DNA of 64,000 nt from Glycine soja (Eukaryota > Streptophyta > Magnoliopsida > Fabales > Fabaceae). This document shows, one piece after another, positions 23,785 to 36,167 of this stretch. The stretch is from contig NC_041018.1 of NCBI RefSeq assembly GCF_004193775.1, positions 32,075,940-32,139,939 of the forward strand. The letters run 5' to 3'. Made by a program: the position numbers and the translations under genes. Position 1 is the first letter of the stretch. Each line of letters starts with the position of its first letter. The notes beneath the pieces are model-generated. The model worked only from the letters and a program-made list of their open reading frames with translations, made no database searches and was not told the origin of the DNA.

Positions 23785-24637
23785 ATGATAGCCATGGATG
23801 GACACCAACCACAACCATCATCAGAAACATTAGCATCAGAAAATGGGAGAGAATCAGAGGACTATGGAGAAGAAGGGAGAGAAAAGGGTCCTCATCCTCT
23901 TGCTCAAGCTGGAACTGGCTCTTTCCCTGGAGGCTTCATTGGGAAACATAGGTTGCAAGCAGCCATAACCAACCTCAATAACCAAATTAGTATTTTGCAG
24001 GTCAACTCAACTCATCATGTCTCTTCTTTGTGTCAATTTGGTGATCCATCTTATTTTGTTCAATTTATATGCACAATTTTTTTTCTCTTCATCTTAATTC
24101 TCCTAGAAGAAGAATTTGATAAATGAACTATGATGAGCAGGAAGAATTGGAAAAAGTTGAAACAATTGGTGAATCCTCCACCGTTTGCAAGGAGTAAGCA
24201 AAGCCAACATATAAGACTATGATATTATTATTCTTTCTTATGGTTCTTCAAACCTTAGAGTTTAATTATTGTTCATAATCTAAATTGAATTGCTCCATCC
24301 ATTTTGTGCTCTTGCAGTTTAATTTCAAGCGTTGAATCCATTCCAGATCCTCTCCTTCCATTGTAAGAAATTAATCCTCTTGATGTTCATGATATTAATT
24401 TTAAGGGTCCAATGTTGCGTTGTATGTGTTTTTTAATGTACTAGTAAAGAAAGTAAATAATATATTATAATCCAAAAGGTAAAAAAAGAAAAGATATTTG
24501 AACAAAAATGATTAATGTATTAGAGTTAAGGTTAAGGTAAAATGTTTGTTTGCAGCACCAAAAGTTCAGTTGATGCTGGTTGGGATCGATGGTTCGGAGG
24601 TGCCCACCACTCTCGAAATCACAAACGTTGGATTTAG
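23785..24637 (+). CDS. Heterotrimeric G protein gamma subunit, group II (no CaaX box)
   Basis: Plant G-gamma pairs with G-beta and tethers the dimer in hormone and stress signalling. Exons 23785-24000, 24141-24193, 24318-24362 and 24556-24637 join in phase, with GT-AG borders throughout, to give 131 residues. Starting at the second in-frame ATG (23794, better initiation context) gives 128. The N-terminus is Gln/Glu/Gly-rich. The gamma domain follows: GKHRLQAAITNLNNQISILQ, EELEKVETIGESSTVCK, ISSVESIPDPLLP with the DPLL motif, and WDRWFGGAHHSRNHKRWI at the end. The region from GKHR to VCK is the coiled coil that binds G-beta. The protein stops at KRWI with no cysteine after it, so it lacks the prenylation box of group I proteins. 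That is the hallmark of group II. A CT-rich leader precedes it. Confidence 0.93.
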
Positions 24638-26740
24638 ATATTTTGTTTTTTATTTATATATATTTTTTGGTTACTATGAACAAATAATTTAAAATTTACC
24701 TGTTAGTGATGGAAACAAAAGAGGATATTCTAATGTACTACAGTGATAAATGAATTACATGTTCTTTCAGTTTTTAATGATTCACTTTTCTTTCCAGAAA
24801 AAGAAAAGCATGATGATTATAAATGAATCGAAATTCCTTCTTTAGTTTTTTTATTATTTTGTTTGATACTTCTGTTTTGTTTTCCAGCACTTTTTGTTTC
24901 TTATTTTGCCATATTTGTGTTATAACAACGACTAGATACCTTTTGCGCTATTTTTAACTCGATTAATTAGGGAGAAGAATAAACATTATTTTCTTAATTA
25001 TTATGTATTATCTAAGTTTCGTATCAATGACAATGGACAAAATCAAAACAATTGTATAGAATCTTAAGAGGGTGAGGACCTGACACATTTAATATCGCTC
25101 TTTGTTTTTTTTTTTTTACTTCATTTTTATTTTTTATTTATTTTATTCTGTCTAGATATATCTTGTATGATACGGGTTATATCATTTAAACAAAATTTTC
25201 CAACAAGTAAATGGTGAATTCATTTTATGAGGATTATAAATTTAATAAAGATTTAATTAAGTTTTTTACTCTGAACTTTTCATTTTCTTGTTTAGTGTTT
25301 CGTTTAGAATATTTTTTTTTTAAAATAAGTTATTTATGAATCATTTTTTATTATTAAATATTCCCTCAAGTATTTGAGACTGAAGTACTGAACGAGAAAA
25401 TCATGACATTTAGAGGGAATCAAATGAAATGTTATAAAAAGATCATGTAATAAAAAAGAGAAAATAGGTTATGAAACGATAGTATATTTTACAATAATTA
25501 GTTGTTAGTGCAAAATTGTTTTGCAAGAAGGTCATGAATCACCATTAAACTCAAAGAAAAATATATTTTATTAGCGTGAAATTTTTTTAAAGGAGAACTA
25601 AATTAAAATATCCTAAAGTTTTAGGAACTAAATACTTGATTAAAATATCATAAAAAATCATAACATATTCATGTCCTCCAACCTTTTCTCTTTATTTTAT
25701 AATTTATTAGACACCTTTAGTTATCATTTAAGATAGAGTAAATTATATGGACTCCCTTCAGTTTCACTTATTACATTTGATATTCTTATATTTTGTCCCA
25801 CTATAAAAAAAATCTCTTAGTTTACTCTCTTGTAACAAGATACTCCTTCTCTCCCCTCACACCCTATGTGTTTTCTATAAATTACGCCTGTTATTCCTAT
25901 GTTAATTTTTTGTTTTTGATTTTAATCCCTGTTGTATAGAACTAGTGCAGCCATAGAATTCCCACCAAAGTCTCACTGGTTGCCATTGTTTGAATTTTCA
26001 ATTGCTGAGTATCCTCCTAGTAACTTGAAATGCCCCAACATAAAGTCTCTAGGACATGAACCCAAAAACAATTGGCCTTGCTACACCAACTTTCCATGTC
26101 CAACGGGAAAACCATATGGATGAAATCCATAACTTGTTCTGGCTTTGAGTAATGACCACCAACCTTTAACTGCATGTATCCAATAAGGTTAAATATAAAT
26201 CCTTAGGGATTTTCTTCCTAAGGGTTGGCAATCCAACAATGAGAGAAAAATAAAAAAAATACCCTTATATATAGTCTCATATGAATTGACAATCCAAATG
26301 AGTCTATACAGATTGACAAATCCATATAGGATATACATAAGGATAATATTGAAATTATAAAAAATCTATATGTTAGTAGTAAAAGACCGACTAATTCCTC
26401 TACGTATCACCATTTTCCATTTTTTCAAATTTAATATTCCTCCCTTTGGGAATGTTGTGCTTTCCTTCGTCTTTGTGCTTCAGCTTTCTGCTGCTTCTCT
26501 ATTTTTCCAACCATTTACCGGCTCTTTTAAATTTCAAAATTTGAAAAAACCACTCATTACACGCTTCAACTCTGCTTCTCCTTTTCTTCCGCCCAAGAGG
26601 CCTCTTCCTCTTCCCCTTGTAATCAGCTTTTTAAATTTTAAATTTCAAATTTCTACCAGACAACATTTCCTTTAACCAAGTGTTTCCTCTTTCTTCTAGG
26701 CCTTTTACTCTTTCTTCTTCTTTATCTTTCCTTTAAACAA
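24638..26740. other. 3' UTR of the G-gamma gene and AT-rich intergenic DNA
   Basis: The first ~250 bases are probably 3' UTR. The rest is AT-rich with no gene seen. The short frames at 25932-26123 and 26370-26675 have no recognisable domain. A CT-rich stretch from 26540 to 26740 leads into the next segment. Confidence 0.45.
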
Positions 26741-27020
26741 AATCGAGTTGTACTACCCGCTCCGTTCAAAGTTATTTTTGAGTTGTAGTGCCCGCTTCGT
26801 TCCGAGCTCCATCGTCGTCGAATTCTTGCCACTCCGATCCCACTGGCACAGATCCTTCCTCATTTGCTGCGATTCCTCTTGCCGCAGATCCAGTTCCGGC
26901 AACTCTCACAGCAACAACAACAACAACGATTATCTCAAAGCTTCTCTCCTTCTCTTAGGTGATTCACTCTCACGTCAATTCTCTCCTAATTGTAGGTGTT
27001 TGACACCACTTATTTGGAAA
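26741..27020 (+). other. GC-richer leader/exon-like segment, unidentified
   Basis: Base composition rises here and a frame from 26748 encodes Ser/Arg-rich sequence (HWHRSFLICCDSSCRRSSSG, then a run of five Asn). It stops looking coding near a possible donor (CTCTTAG followed by gtgattc, about 26958). It resembles the first exon of a gene, perhaps with a targeting peptide, whose rest is not identifiable. It sits directly before the repeat array. Confidence 0.3.
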
Positions 27021-27784
27021 AATAATCTGCTTTTTGCCAACTTCCATAAAGAACTTTTGATAACAAGAACATTATTGAACAAGCTGCAGTAAGAGATGTT
27101 CAGGAGGTTTGTGTCTATGAACGTAATTTTCAGGAGGTTTAATTATTAATAATATCTATTTTTTTATTTGTTTAATATTGGATCATTTTTTTTGTTTCTG
27201 GAATTCTGTGTTAATTTTTTTCATATTGGGTCTATATTTTTTTCTGCTCCTCTAATGATTGAGGCATGTTTCTATTCTCTTTCCTGCTTATTGTCATAAA
27301 AAACAAAAATAGGAAAATAATTAGAATGCAAAAAATATTGGTTCATTGCTTATCATTTTCTATTTTGTTCATTGTTCCTTGGCAATGCTTACTATTGGTA
27401 ATATCTTTTTTGTTATTAATAAATCTCATAATGGTAACCTTTGAGCTATTAGTTATTCATATTTCCTGAAATTTAATGTCTTTGATTGGTCATCAAGTAT
27501 AGCAAGAAAAAGACAAAACAATTATGAGAATTTTCATTTGATACTCCAAGTGCGACAAATGTTGTCCTAAGGTTCGTTCTTATTTAGCTTTCTTAAACGC
27601 TTAATTTTTTTCTGTAGCAATTCAATTAAATTTTTTTGTGATTTGTAAAAAATAAATAATAATAATAATAACAAGACAAGGCTATCGAGATGTTTCTTGT
27701 GAGGAACATTGTTGAAAAGATTGTAGTCAGATGTTCAAGAGGCTTGTGTCTATGAACGCAATTTTCAAGAGTTTAATTATTAAT

Positions 27785-28454
27785 TGTTAGAACAAAGGAG
27801 AATGTGGATGAAAGTTTGAAAAAAAGAAAGAAAAAAAAAGAAGAAAAAAAGGTTTCAAGTCCCACATCGCTCAGGATAAACAGTTGAATAGTGTTTCACT
27901 CCCTATATATATAGAGCTCCTTTCTTCATTTTTCTTGGCCCCAGTTGAGAAGCATTTCCTCAACTTTTCTTTCTCCCTCTCATATTTCAGCCGATGCATT
28001 TCCGGCAAACTTCTCCCTCTTCCTTTCTGTCGCTCTAAAAATTTCGGTTGGCTATAAGAGTGACTTTTTAAGTCATATATAAGAGCGACTTTTTAAGTCA
28101 TAATTTCGGTTGGCTATAAGAGTGACTTTTTAAGTCATATTTTCGGTTGGCAATAATAGTGACTTTTCAAGTCATACTTTTCGGTTGGCTATTAGAGTGA
28201 CTTTTCAAGTTATATTTTTGGGTGGCTTTAGAGTGACTTTTCAAGTCATACAAGAGGGTGTAATTCTAGAAAAGGTTCCCTCAGTGCAGTGGGAATCTTA
28301 TACAGTGATCTGAGCTGTTTTATCTTGGGGACTTCGTGGTTGATAGTCTGCTTGCACATTTTTTTGCAGTGCCACGAAACATCTTAAAGAAAGTGACATT
28401 GTCCGCGACTCAGTCAGTAATTTTTTCGGTTTGCCATAAACTATTGTTACAACA
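27785..28454 (+). repeat. 5' LTR of copia element 1, with ~37-bp tandem repeats
   Basis: A TATA-type CCCTATATATATAGAGCTCC lies at about 27901. About 130 bases further on, tandem units of the form TTTCGGTTGGCTATAAGAGT + GACTTTTTAAGTCATA run from about 28042 to 28250. I count six units, the second truncated. These would be in the transcript leader. GACTTTTTAAGTC is itself an inverted repeat. Confidence 0.85.
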
Positions 28455-28479
28455 ATTTTAAGACAATTTCGGCTCTGCT

Positions 28480-29202
28480 ATGGTTACTGTAGATATTACT
28501 GGCTCAAACAACAATGACCTCAACAAACCTTTTAGGTTTGAAGGGTATCATTTCAAACGTTGGCAACAAAAGATGATGTTTTCTTTAACTATGAGAAAAG
28601 TTGCCTATGTTTTGAACACTGATATTCCAGTGATGCCTAAAGATGCTTTGAAGGAAGTGAAGGATAAAATGACTATGGACTTAGCTCTTTGGAATGAAAA
28701 TGATTACCTATGCAAGAATTTCATTCTGAATGGGTTAGCTGATGATCTCTATGATTATAGCCCATATAAGTCTGCCAAATTAGTTTGGCTGGCTCTGGAA
28801 GAGAAGTATGATACTGAGGAAGCTGGGACTAAAAAGTATGTTGTTAGCCGCTATCTCAAGTATCAAATGACTGATGATAAATCAGTAGAGTCTCAATCCC
28901 ATGAGATACAGAAAATTGCTCAAGAGTCATACATAGCTGTGATAACTGAAATCAATATGATTGGAGGATCAGATGGATGGTGGGTAGACACTAGCACCTC
29001 CCGCTATGTCTGCTATGACCGTGCTATGTTTAAAACATACACGAATAAGAAAGTGTTGTTGGGTGATTCCCACACCTCTACGGTTATTGGAACTAGAGAT
29101 GTTGAACTGAAGTTTACCTCTGAAAAGACTTTGATTCTCAAAGATGTGATGCATACTCCAGAGATGAGAAAGAATCTGGTTTCTGATTTTCTTTTAAATT
29201 AA
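28480..29202 (+). pseudogene. Truncated gag fused in frame to the protease region (copia element 1)
   Basis: A single 240-codon open frame. Residues 1 to about 145 are copia gag (FRFEGYHFKRWQQKMMFSLT, ALWNENDYLCKNFILNGLAD, YLKYQMTDDKSVE). The frame then jumps into the protease region with EINMIGGSDGWWVDTSTSRY and continues as VLLGDSHTSTVIGTRDVELK and VMHTPEMRKNLVS, which belong just before integrase. The deleted part would have held the rest of gag with its CCHC knuckle. The junction keeps the frame. The D-T-S protease triplet differs from the usual D-T/S-G-A/S. Whether the product has any activity is unknown. Confidence 0.8.
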
Positions 29203-30345
29203 GGAATAGTGGGGGTACTTCATCCAATTATCTTCTTGCTATTAGTAGTGAAAATCTTGCACAACCAGAATCAGATATAGAGCCTCGAAGAGGTAAGAGA
29301 GCAAGAATTGCTAAAGAGTATGGGCCCGATTATACGACCTATACATTAGAGGAGGATCCATCAAACCTCCAAGAAGCTTTGTCTTCTTTGGATGCTGACT
29401 TGTGGCAAGAAGCCATTAATAATGAGATGGATTCTTTAGAATCTAACAAGACCTGACATTTAGTAGACTTGCCTCCTGGTTGCAAACCAATTAGATGTGA
29501 AATCATTGTTGTGTAACAACTTTGATATGAAAGACCTCGGAGAAGCAAGTGTAATCCTTGGTATTAAGATTACTAGGTCAAAAGAGGAAATTTCTCTGGA
29601 TCAATCTCACTACATTGAGAAGATCTTAAAGAAATATGATTACTTTGACTGTAAACCTGGTAGTACACCGTATGATCCAAGTGTAAAACTGTTTAAGAAC
29701 ACTGGTGAAGGTATACGACAAATTGAGTACACAAGTATCATTGGCAGCCATAGGTATGCCACTGATTGTACTAGATCCGACATAGCCTATGTTGTGGGAT
29801 TATTATGCAGGTTTACCAGTAGACCTAGTATGGAGCATTGGCACGCTATTGAAAGGGTAATGAGGTATCTTAAAAGAACCATAAACCTTGGATTACATTA
29901 TAAAAGGTTTCCTGATGTACTTGAAGGATACAGCGATGCAGATTGGAACACTCTTTCAGATGATTCCAAAGCAACCAGCAGCTATATATTTAGCATAGCT
30001 GGTGGGGATGTTTCTTGGAAGTCAAAGAAACAGACTATCTTAGCTCAGTCCACTATGGAATTTGAGATGATAGCACTAGCAACTGCTAGTGAGGAAACAA
30101 GTTGGTTGAGAAGCTTACTTGCAGAGATTCCGTTATGGGAAAGACCGATATCAGCTGTGTTGATCCATTGCGATAGTACCGCGGCTATTGAAAAAAAATT
30201 GAGAACCGTTATTACAATGGTAAGAAATGACAGATACGTCGTAAGCACAACACTGTTAGAGGATTACTCTCAACAGGAGTTGTTAGAGTGGATCACGTAC
30301 GCACTGATGATAATTTAGCAGATCCTTTGACGAAAGGATTAGCTA
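29203..30345 (+). pseudogene. RT / RNase H remnants of copia element 1
   Basis: A short stretch, DADLWQEAINNEMDSLES and LVDLPPGCKPI, represents the start of RT and contains a stop. A deletion then joins to NNFDMKDLGEASVILGIKIT, and the 29497-30318 frame carries the end of RT and RNase H (YSDADWNTLSDDSKATSSYI, WKSKKQTILAQSTMEFEMIA). The catalytic YVDD region of RT is absent. After 30318 a shifted frame continues to TDDNLADPLTKGLAREK, the usual pol C-terminus. Confidence 0.8.
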
Positions 30346-30932
30346 GAGAGAAAGTCCATTACACTTCTAAAAGAATGGGACTATTGCCTTTACTGTGATG
30401 ATCATTCATGATGGTAACCCGACCTAAATGACTGGAGATCCCAAGAACTAGGTTCAATGGGTAATAACAAGTTATGAAGTGATATGAGATGAACATGCTG
30501 TTATAAGTGAAAGCAGCATGATTCCTGAAGTAACAAGAGGATGAGTTATGAAAAAAAAAATTCGTAATTCTTAATGAGATCTATACTCTATGTTGAGTGG
30601 AGTACCTAGGCTACAGGAGTACTCTTGATAGACTCACCTATGTGAATGTTGAAGTGGGGGCCGCTTCATATGAAATTTTGGGCAAAAATTTCTAGAGCGT
30701 TCACTATACCGGGATAGACGTGCATGGCCTTTAACACACGGGCTTTATAGAATACACCTATGAAAAGGTTGTGTGTGGTTTGATGTCGGAGATAGAGTTC
30801 AAGACTTCGAGTCACTCTAGTAAAATCTGAATCTTACTCACTATGCAAAGGTTCAAGTTGTATGACACCTTTGTTTATGCACAATTTTATGAAATCCTCA
30901 AAAATCTTCTTTTCAAATTTCAAGTGGGGGAT

Positions 30933-31652
30933 TGTTAGAACAAAGGAGAATGTGGATGAAAGTTTGAAAAAAAGAAAGAAAAAAAAAAGATGAAAAAAAG
31001 GTTTCAAGTCCCACATCGCTCAGGATAAACACTTGAATAGTGTTTCAATCCCTATATATATAGAGCTCCTTTCTTCATTTTTCTTGGCCCCAATTGAGAA
31101 GCATTTCCTCAACTTTTCTTTCTCCCTCTCATATTTCAGTCGATGCATTTCCGGCAAACTTCTCCCTCTTTCTTTCTGTTGCTCTAAAAATTTCGGTTGG
31201 CTATAAGAGTGACTTTTTAAGTCATATTTTCGGTTGACTATAAGAGTGACTTTTTAAGTCATAATTTCGGTTGACTATAAGAGCGACTTTTTAAGTCATA
31301 ATTTCGGTTGGTTATAAGAGTGACTTTTTAAGTCATATTTTCGGTTGGCTATAATAGTGACTTTTCAAGTCATACTTTTCGGTTGACTATTAGAGTGACT
31401 TTTCAAGTCATATTTTTGGGTGACTTTAGAGTGACTTTTCAAGTCATACAAAAGGGTGTAATTCTAGAAAAGGTTCCCTCAGTGCAGTGGGAATCTTATA
31501 CAATGATCTGGGCTGTTTTATCCTGGGGACTTTGTGGTTGATAGTCTGCTTGCACATTTTTTGGCAGTGCCACGAAACGTCTTAAAGAAAGCGACATTGT
31601 TCGCGACTCAATCAGTAATTTTTTCAGTTTGCCATAAACTATTGTTACAACA
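30933..31652 (+). repeat. 3' LTR of copia element 1
   Basis: This 720-bp copy is 50 bp longer than the 5' LTR because the ~37-bp tandem tract (about 31190-31445) has seven full units rather than six with one truncated. The ends match the 5' copy. Confidence 0.85.
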
Positions 31653-32186
31653 TTAATAGTATCTAATTTTTTTATTTGTTTAATATTGGATCATTCATTG
31701 TTTCTGGAATTCTGTTTGATTTTTTTTCATATTGAAACTATGTCGTTTATGCTCCTATAGTGACTGAGACATGTTTCTCTTCTCTTTCTTGCTTATTGTC
31801 ATAAAAAAAAATAGGGAAATAATCAGAATGCAAAAAATATTGGTTCATTGCTTATCATTTTCTATTTTGTTCATTGTTCCTTGGAAATGCTCACTCTTGG
31901 TAATATCTTTTCTCTGTTATTAATAAATCTCGGAATGGGAACCTTTGAGCTATTAGTTATTCATATTTCCTTAAATTTAATGTCTTTGATTGGCCATCAA
32001 GTATAGCAAGAAAGAGACAAAGTGATTATGAGAATTTTTATTTGATGCTCCAAGTGCGACAAATAAATGTTGTCTTAAGGTTCGTTCTTATTTCACTTTC
32101 TTAAACGTTCAATTTTTTTCTGTAACAATTCAATTAGAGTTTTTGTGATTTGTAAATAAATAGTAATAATAATAATAATACAAGGC

Positions 32187-32449
32187 TCTCAAATTTTGAA
32201 GGAATAATATTTTATTTTTCTCATAAGAATTATGAGGTCATTGGACCTATATGTACATGAGTTTGGTGGCTATTTTAGGAAATATGGAAACTAATTCTAG
32301 GGAGACAAATCCCTATAATTATGGGATTTATTCTAAATACATAATCCTAGTATTAATAGTCATATATAACTGTGATAGAGAATAAAAATACAATCAGGGA
32401 TAAAATATAAACTTTCCTAAAATACACACTAAGTAACACGATTTTGACA
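32187..32449 (-). repeat. 3' LTR of copia element 2
   Basis: On the minus strand it starts TGTCAAAATCGTGTTACTTA and ends ATTTGAGA, so it is TG...GA rather than TG...CA. The length equals the partner LTR. Confidence 0.88.
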
Positions 32450-32456
32450 CTCCCCC

Positions 32457-35400
32457 TCAAGCTGGTGAGTAAATGTTCTCCATTCCCAGCTTGGATATAA
32501 TTCTTTCAAAGTTAATACAGTTTAGCCCCTTGGTGAGTATATATGCAAGTTGATTTTGAGTGGACACATATGGAGTGCAAATCAAGACATTGTCTAGCTT
32601 TTCTTTGATAAAATGTCTATCCACCTCAATATGTTTGGTTCCATCATGTTGCACTGGATTGTGGGCTATACTAATTTCAGATTTATTGCCACAATATAAC
32701 CTCATAGGTTCATCCCACCTTATCTTCAAGACTTCCAATATAATCTTCAGCCATAGAAGTTCACATATTCCTTGGGTCATTGCTCGAAATTCTGCTTCAG
32801 CACTTGATCTAGCTACTACACTTTGTTTTTTGCTCTTCCAAGTCACCAAGTTTCCATCAAGGAAAGTGCAGTATCCAGTAGTTGATCTCCTATCCACAAC
32901 TGACCTAGCATAATCTGCATTCGTATATGCTTCAAAACTTACACTCTTGTTTCGTTTGAACAAAATCCTTTTTCCTGGAGTCCTTTTTAAATATTGAACA
33001 ATTCTAAGGGCAGCTTGTAAATGTGCTTCCTTTGGTTGGTGCATAAATTTACTGACTAAGCTTACAGCAAAAAATGTCTGGCCTAGTATGGGATAAGTAA
33101 ATAAGTCTGCCCACAACTCTCTGATACATTTCCAATTCCACAAAAATATCCTCCTCTGCACTTCCTAACTTGATGTTTGGATCAACTGGAGTACTTGCTG
33201 GTCTGCAAGCTATTTTTCCTGTTTCTTTAAGCAAGTTAGTGATGTATTTTTGTTGAGATATGAAGATTCCTTTCTTAGAATGAGCTACTTCAATTCCCAA
33301 AAAATATTTAAGTCTCCCTAATGTCTTAATCTCAAATTCTGTGGCAAGGCATTAACTTAACTCTTGTTGCTCCCTTTTGTCATCCCCAGTTACTATAATA
33401 TCATCTACATATTCCAATAATATTGTTACTTCCCATGAAACTGAATGTTTGATAAATAAAGTGTGATCACCTTGGCTTTGTTTGTAGCCCAAACTTGTCA
33501 TAACTTTGGTGAATCTTCCAAAACCATGCTCTCGGGGATTGTTTCAGCCCATATAGAGCCTTTTTTAGCTTGCAAACAGTTCCAGTAGCAACTTGTCCAT
33601 CATAACCAGGGGGTAACTCCATGTATATTTGTTCTTCAAGATCTCCATGTAGGAATGCATTCTTCACATCAAACTCTTGCAGGTTCCAATCATGGTTTGC
33701 TGCTAATGACAATATTACTCTGACCGTGTTCATCTTAGCAACTGGGGCAAATGTTTCCAAGTAATCCACTCCATATGCCTGAGTGAATCCTTTGGCCACT
33801 AACCTTGCCTTGTAACGTTCAATGGTCCCATCAACTCGATACTTTATGGTGTATACCCATTTGCACCCAACTAGTTTTTTTCCAATTGGCAAAGTGGCAA
33901 GTTCCCAGGTCTTGTTCTTGTTTAATGCCTCCATTTCCACATCCATGGCTTGTTTCCATTTCCTGTCAGATAATGCTTCAGATACAGAAGAAGGTGTAGG
34001 TGAGTGTTTAGGTTTGTGAGAAAGATTTTATGAGTAGGAGAAAATTTTTTAAAGGATAGAAAATTTGATAGAGAATAAAGTGGTTGTTGGGTGCATGTTC
34101 TAGTTCATTTTCTAAGGGCAATGGGAAGGTCAAGGTTTTAGTTCACTTGTACTTCTGAAATTTCAGCAACAAACTCATTAGAATTATTTATAGGATTAGA
34201 AGATGTTACCTCATGTAATGATGGTGGATCAGATTCTTGGACATGGATAGAATCTGGAATAGCTTTTTCTCTCCTTGAATATACCAGATTTTTCCCAAAT
34301 TTCCCACCATTAGTCTCAGGTTGAAGTATAGGTCCTGTTGTTGAATCTGGGGATTGTTCTGCTGAATCTGGACTTCTTTCAGTTTTAGGTACAGCAGTGC
34401 TAGTTGTCCCAATTTCAGGTCCAAATGTCATATTCGGAAGCATTAGAGGCTCATCTTCCTGTATTACATTCTCCCCCTAAAGATGAGGTTGCTTGAAGTA
34501 GCTTTCTTGTTCATTGAAGGTGACATCCCTTGACACATAGAATCTTCTTGATGAAGGGTGAAAGCATTTGTATCCCTTTTGTGTGGTTGAGTACTCCAAG
34601 AATACACACTTGACAGCCCTAGGATCTAGTTTTCCCCTTTCATTACTATGAACTTGTACAAAGGATACACACCCAAATATTCTAGGTTGGAGTTTATTTG
34701 TTGGGTCCAAGTGTGGGTAGAATGAGGATAGGACTTGCATGGAACTTTTTGATTCTAAGATTTTTTAGGGTAACCTATTGATTAGATAGGTGGCAGTAAG
34801 GAGGGTATCCCCCCAATATTTTTTAGGGACATGATTTTGAAAAAGAATAGCTCGAGTTTGGTCTAGTAAGTGTCCATTTTTCCTCTCAGCAATCCCATTT
34901 TGTTGAGGTGTTTTGACACAGGATAACTCATGAATGATACCTTCCTTTTGACAAAAGGAAATAAGCCCATGAATAAAGTAATCTTTGGCATTATCGGATC
35001 TAATCCTCTTAATGCTAACACCAAACTGATTTTTTACCATGGAGAAAAAACGTTGAACCAGAGCTGACATCAGATTTTTGTTTTAGTAAGAAAACCCATG
35101 TGACACGAGTATAATCATCTATAAAGGTAAGGAACCAACGGGCACTAGAAACATTTTGGACAGTTGAGGGACCCCACACGTCAGTATGAATTAAATAGAA
35201 GGGAAAAGTGCTCATATTATTACTAACTGGAAAAGGTACACACTTGTGCATAGCAAGCTCACACACTTCACAATGGAGACTTTCCACATCTAATTTGCTA
35301 AAAAGGGAAAAGAATAACGATTTTATGACTCTAAAGGAAGGATGTCCAAGACGACAGTGATGTAGGAAGACCTTCTTCCTGGTGGTCTTTATTGAATCAG

Positions 35401-36167
35401 AGAAAAAAGAGTTGTTATTTTTCAGGTTTGGTGGTAGATTCAGAAGTAATACAAGCCATTCCATTCTCTAGCATGTCCAATCATCCTCCCTGAGTTCTTG
35501 TCCTGTAATATACAAGAATTGCTATAAAAAACAACATTACATGAGAGATCTTTTGTGAGTTTTTGTATAGAAATCAGATTGGTGGACAACTTAGGAACAT
35601 GAAGGACATTTTTTAATGTTATGGATGGGCTTATTTGGACCTCTCCTTGTCCTGCTGCAGTTATAAGGGGTTCCATCTGCTGTGGAAATTTCCTTGTTGC
35701 TAACGGAGAATATGTGGAGAAGTATTTGGGTAGAGGGGTCATGTGGTCTGTGGCTCCAAAATCTAATATCCAATAGTGGGTAAATGGTGTATCTAAAATA
35801 TTAAGTCCAAAAGAAAATGGAAACTTACCAGAATATGTTAAGGGGCACGTACCTGTGGGCTCCTCCAATTTACTAAGGAAGGATCTTACCCTTTCTATCT
35901 CTTCATGATTTAGCTGAACAACCTCTTTGCTATGTCCAACATTAGCAGTGTGTGTTTGCCTTTGTCCTTCCCCTTTTTTAGGACCTCATTTCTGCCCTCA
36001 TTCTCGACTTGGGGGTTTTCCATGTAATTTCCAGCACTTCTCTCTTGTGTGGCGTGGCTTGTTGCAGTAGGTACACCAGACTTCCTCATATTTTTTCTCC
36101 ATATTGGGAAATCCATTTTCTTCTGGTTAACAGCAATGAAGGCTGCAGTGAGTAATGAAGGCAGCAA
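32457..36167 (-). pseudogene. Degenerate copia pol (zinc knuckle, protease, integrase, RT, RNase H)
   Basis: Read 5' to 3' on the minus strand. Zinc knuckle WCTYCNKPRHTREKCWKLHG at about 36080-36020, followed by stops. Protease/pre-integrase frame 35868-35440 with WILDFGATDHMT, where the usual D-S/T-G-A is D-F-G-A. Integrase frames 35464-35015 (HHCRLGHPSFRVIKS, HTDVWGPSTVQN) and 35070-34765 (RSDNAKDYFIHG, TPQQNGIAERKN). Post-integrase frames 34740-34477 and 34443-34138. RT frames 33946-33467 ([32 protein letters not shown]) with YVDD at 33411-33400. RNase H frame 33161-32457 (YTNADYARSVVDRRSTTGYC, VARSSAEAEFRAM, HFIKEKLDN). The several frame changes mean no full polyprotein. Confidence 0.88.

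Larger units (their letters stand above)
27785..31652 (+). mobile_element. Ty1-copia retrotransposon, non-autonomous, complete ends
   Basis: The element is bounded by LTRs at 27785-28454 and 30933-31652 (TGTTAGAACA...GTTACAACA) and by a perfect 5-bp duplication, TTAAT, at 27780-27784 and 31653-31657. A polypurine tract (CAAGTGGGGGAT) precedes the 3' LTR. The internal region of about 2.5 kb retains parts of gag, protease, RT and RNase H but has lost the gag zinc knuckle, the integrase and the central RT with its catalytic YVDD. Over the ~270 bp at the LTR starts that I aligned by eye I count about seven substitutions, so insertion was fairly recent. It must have moved using proteins from a full-length relative. 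Confidence 0.9.

Noticed and set aside
26370..26675. 101-codon Phe/Pro/Leu-rich frame
   Set aside because: Composition follows the CT-rich DNA and no family is recognisable.
32560..34019. Plus-strand frames across copia element 2
   Set aside because: They are antisense shadows of the RNase H and RT frames on the minus strand.
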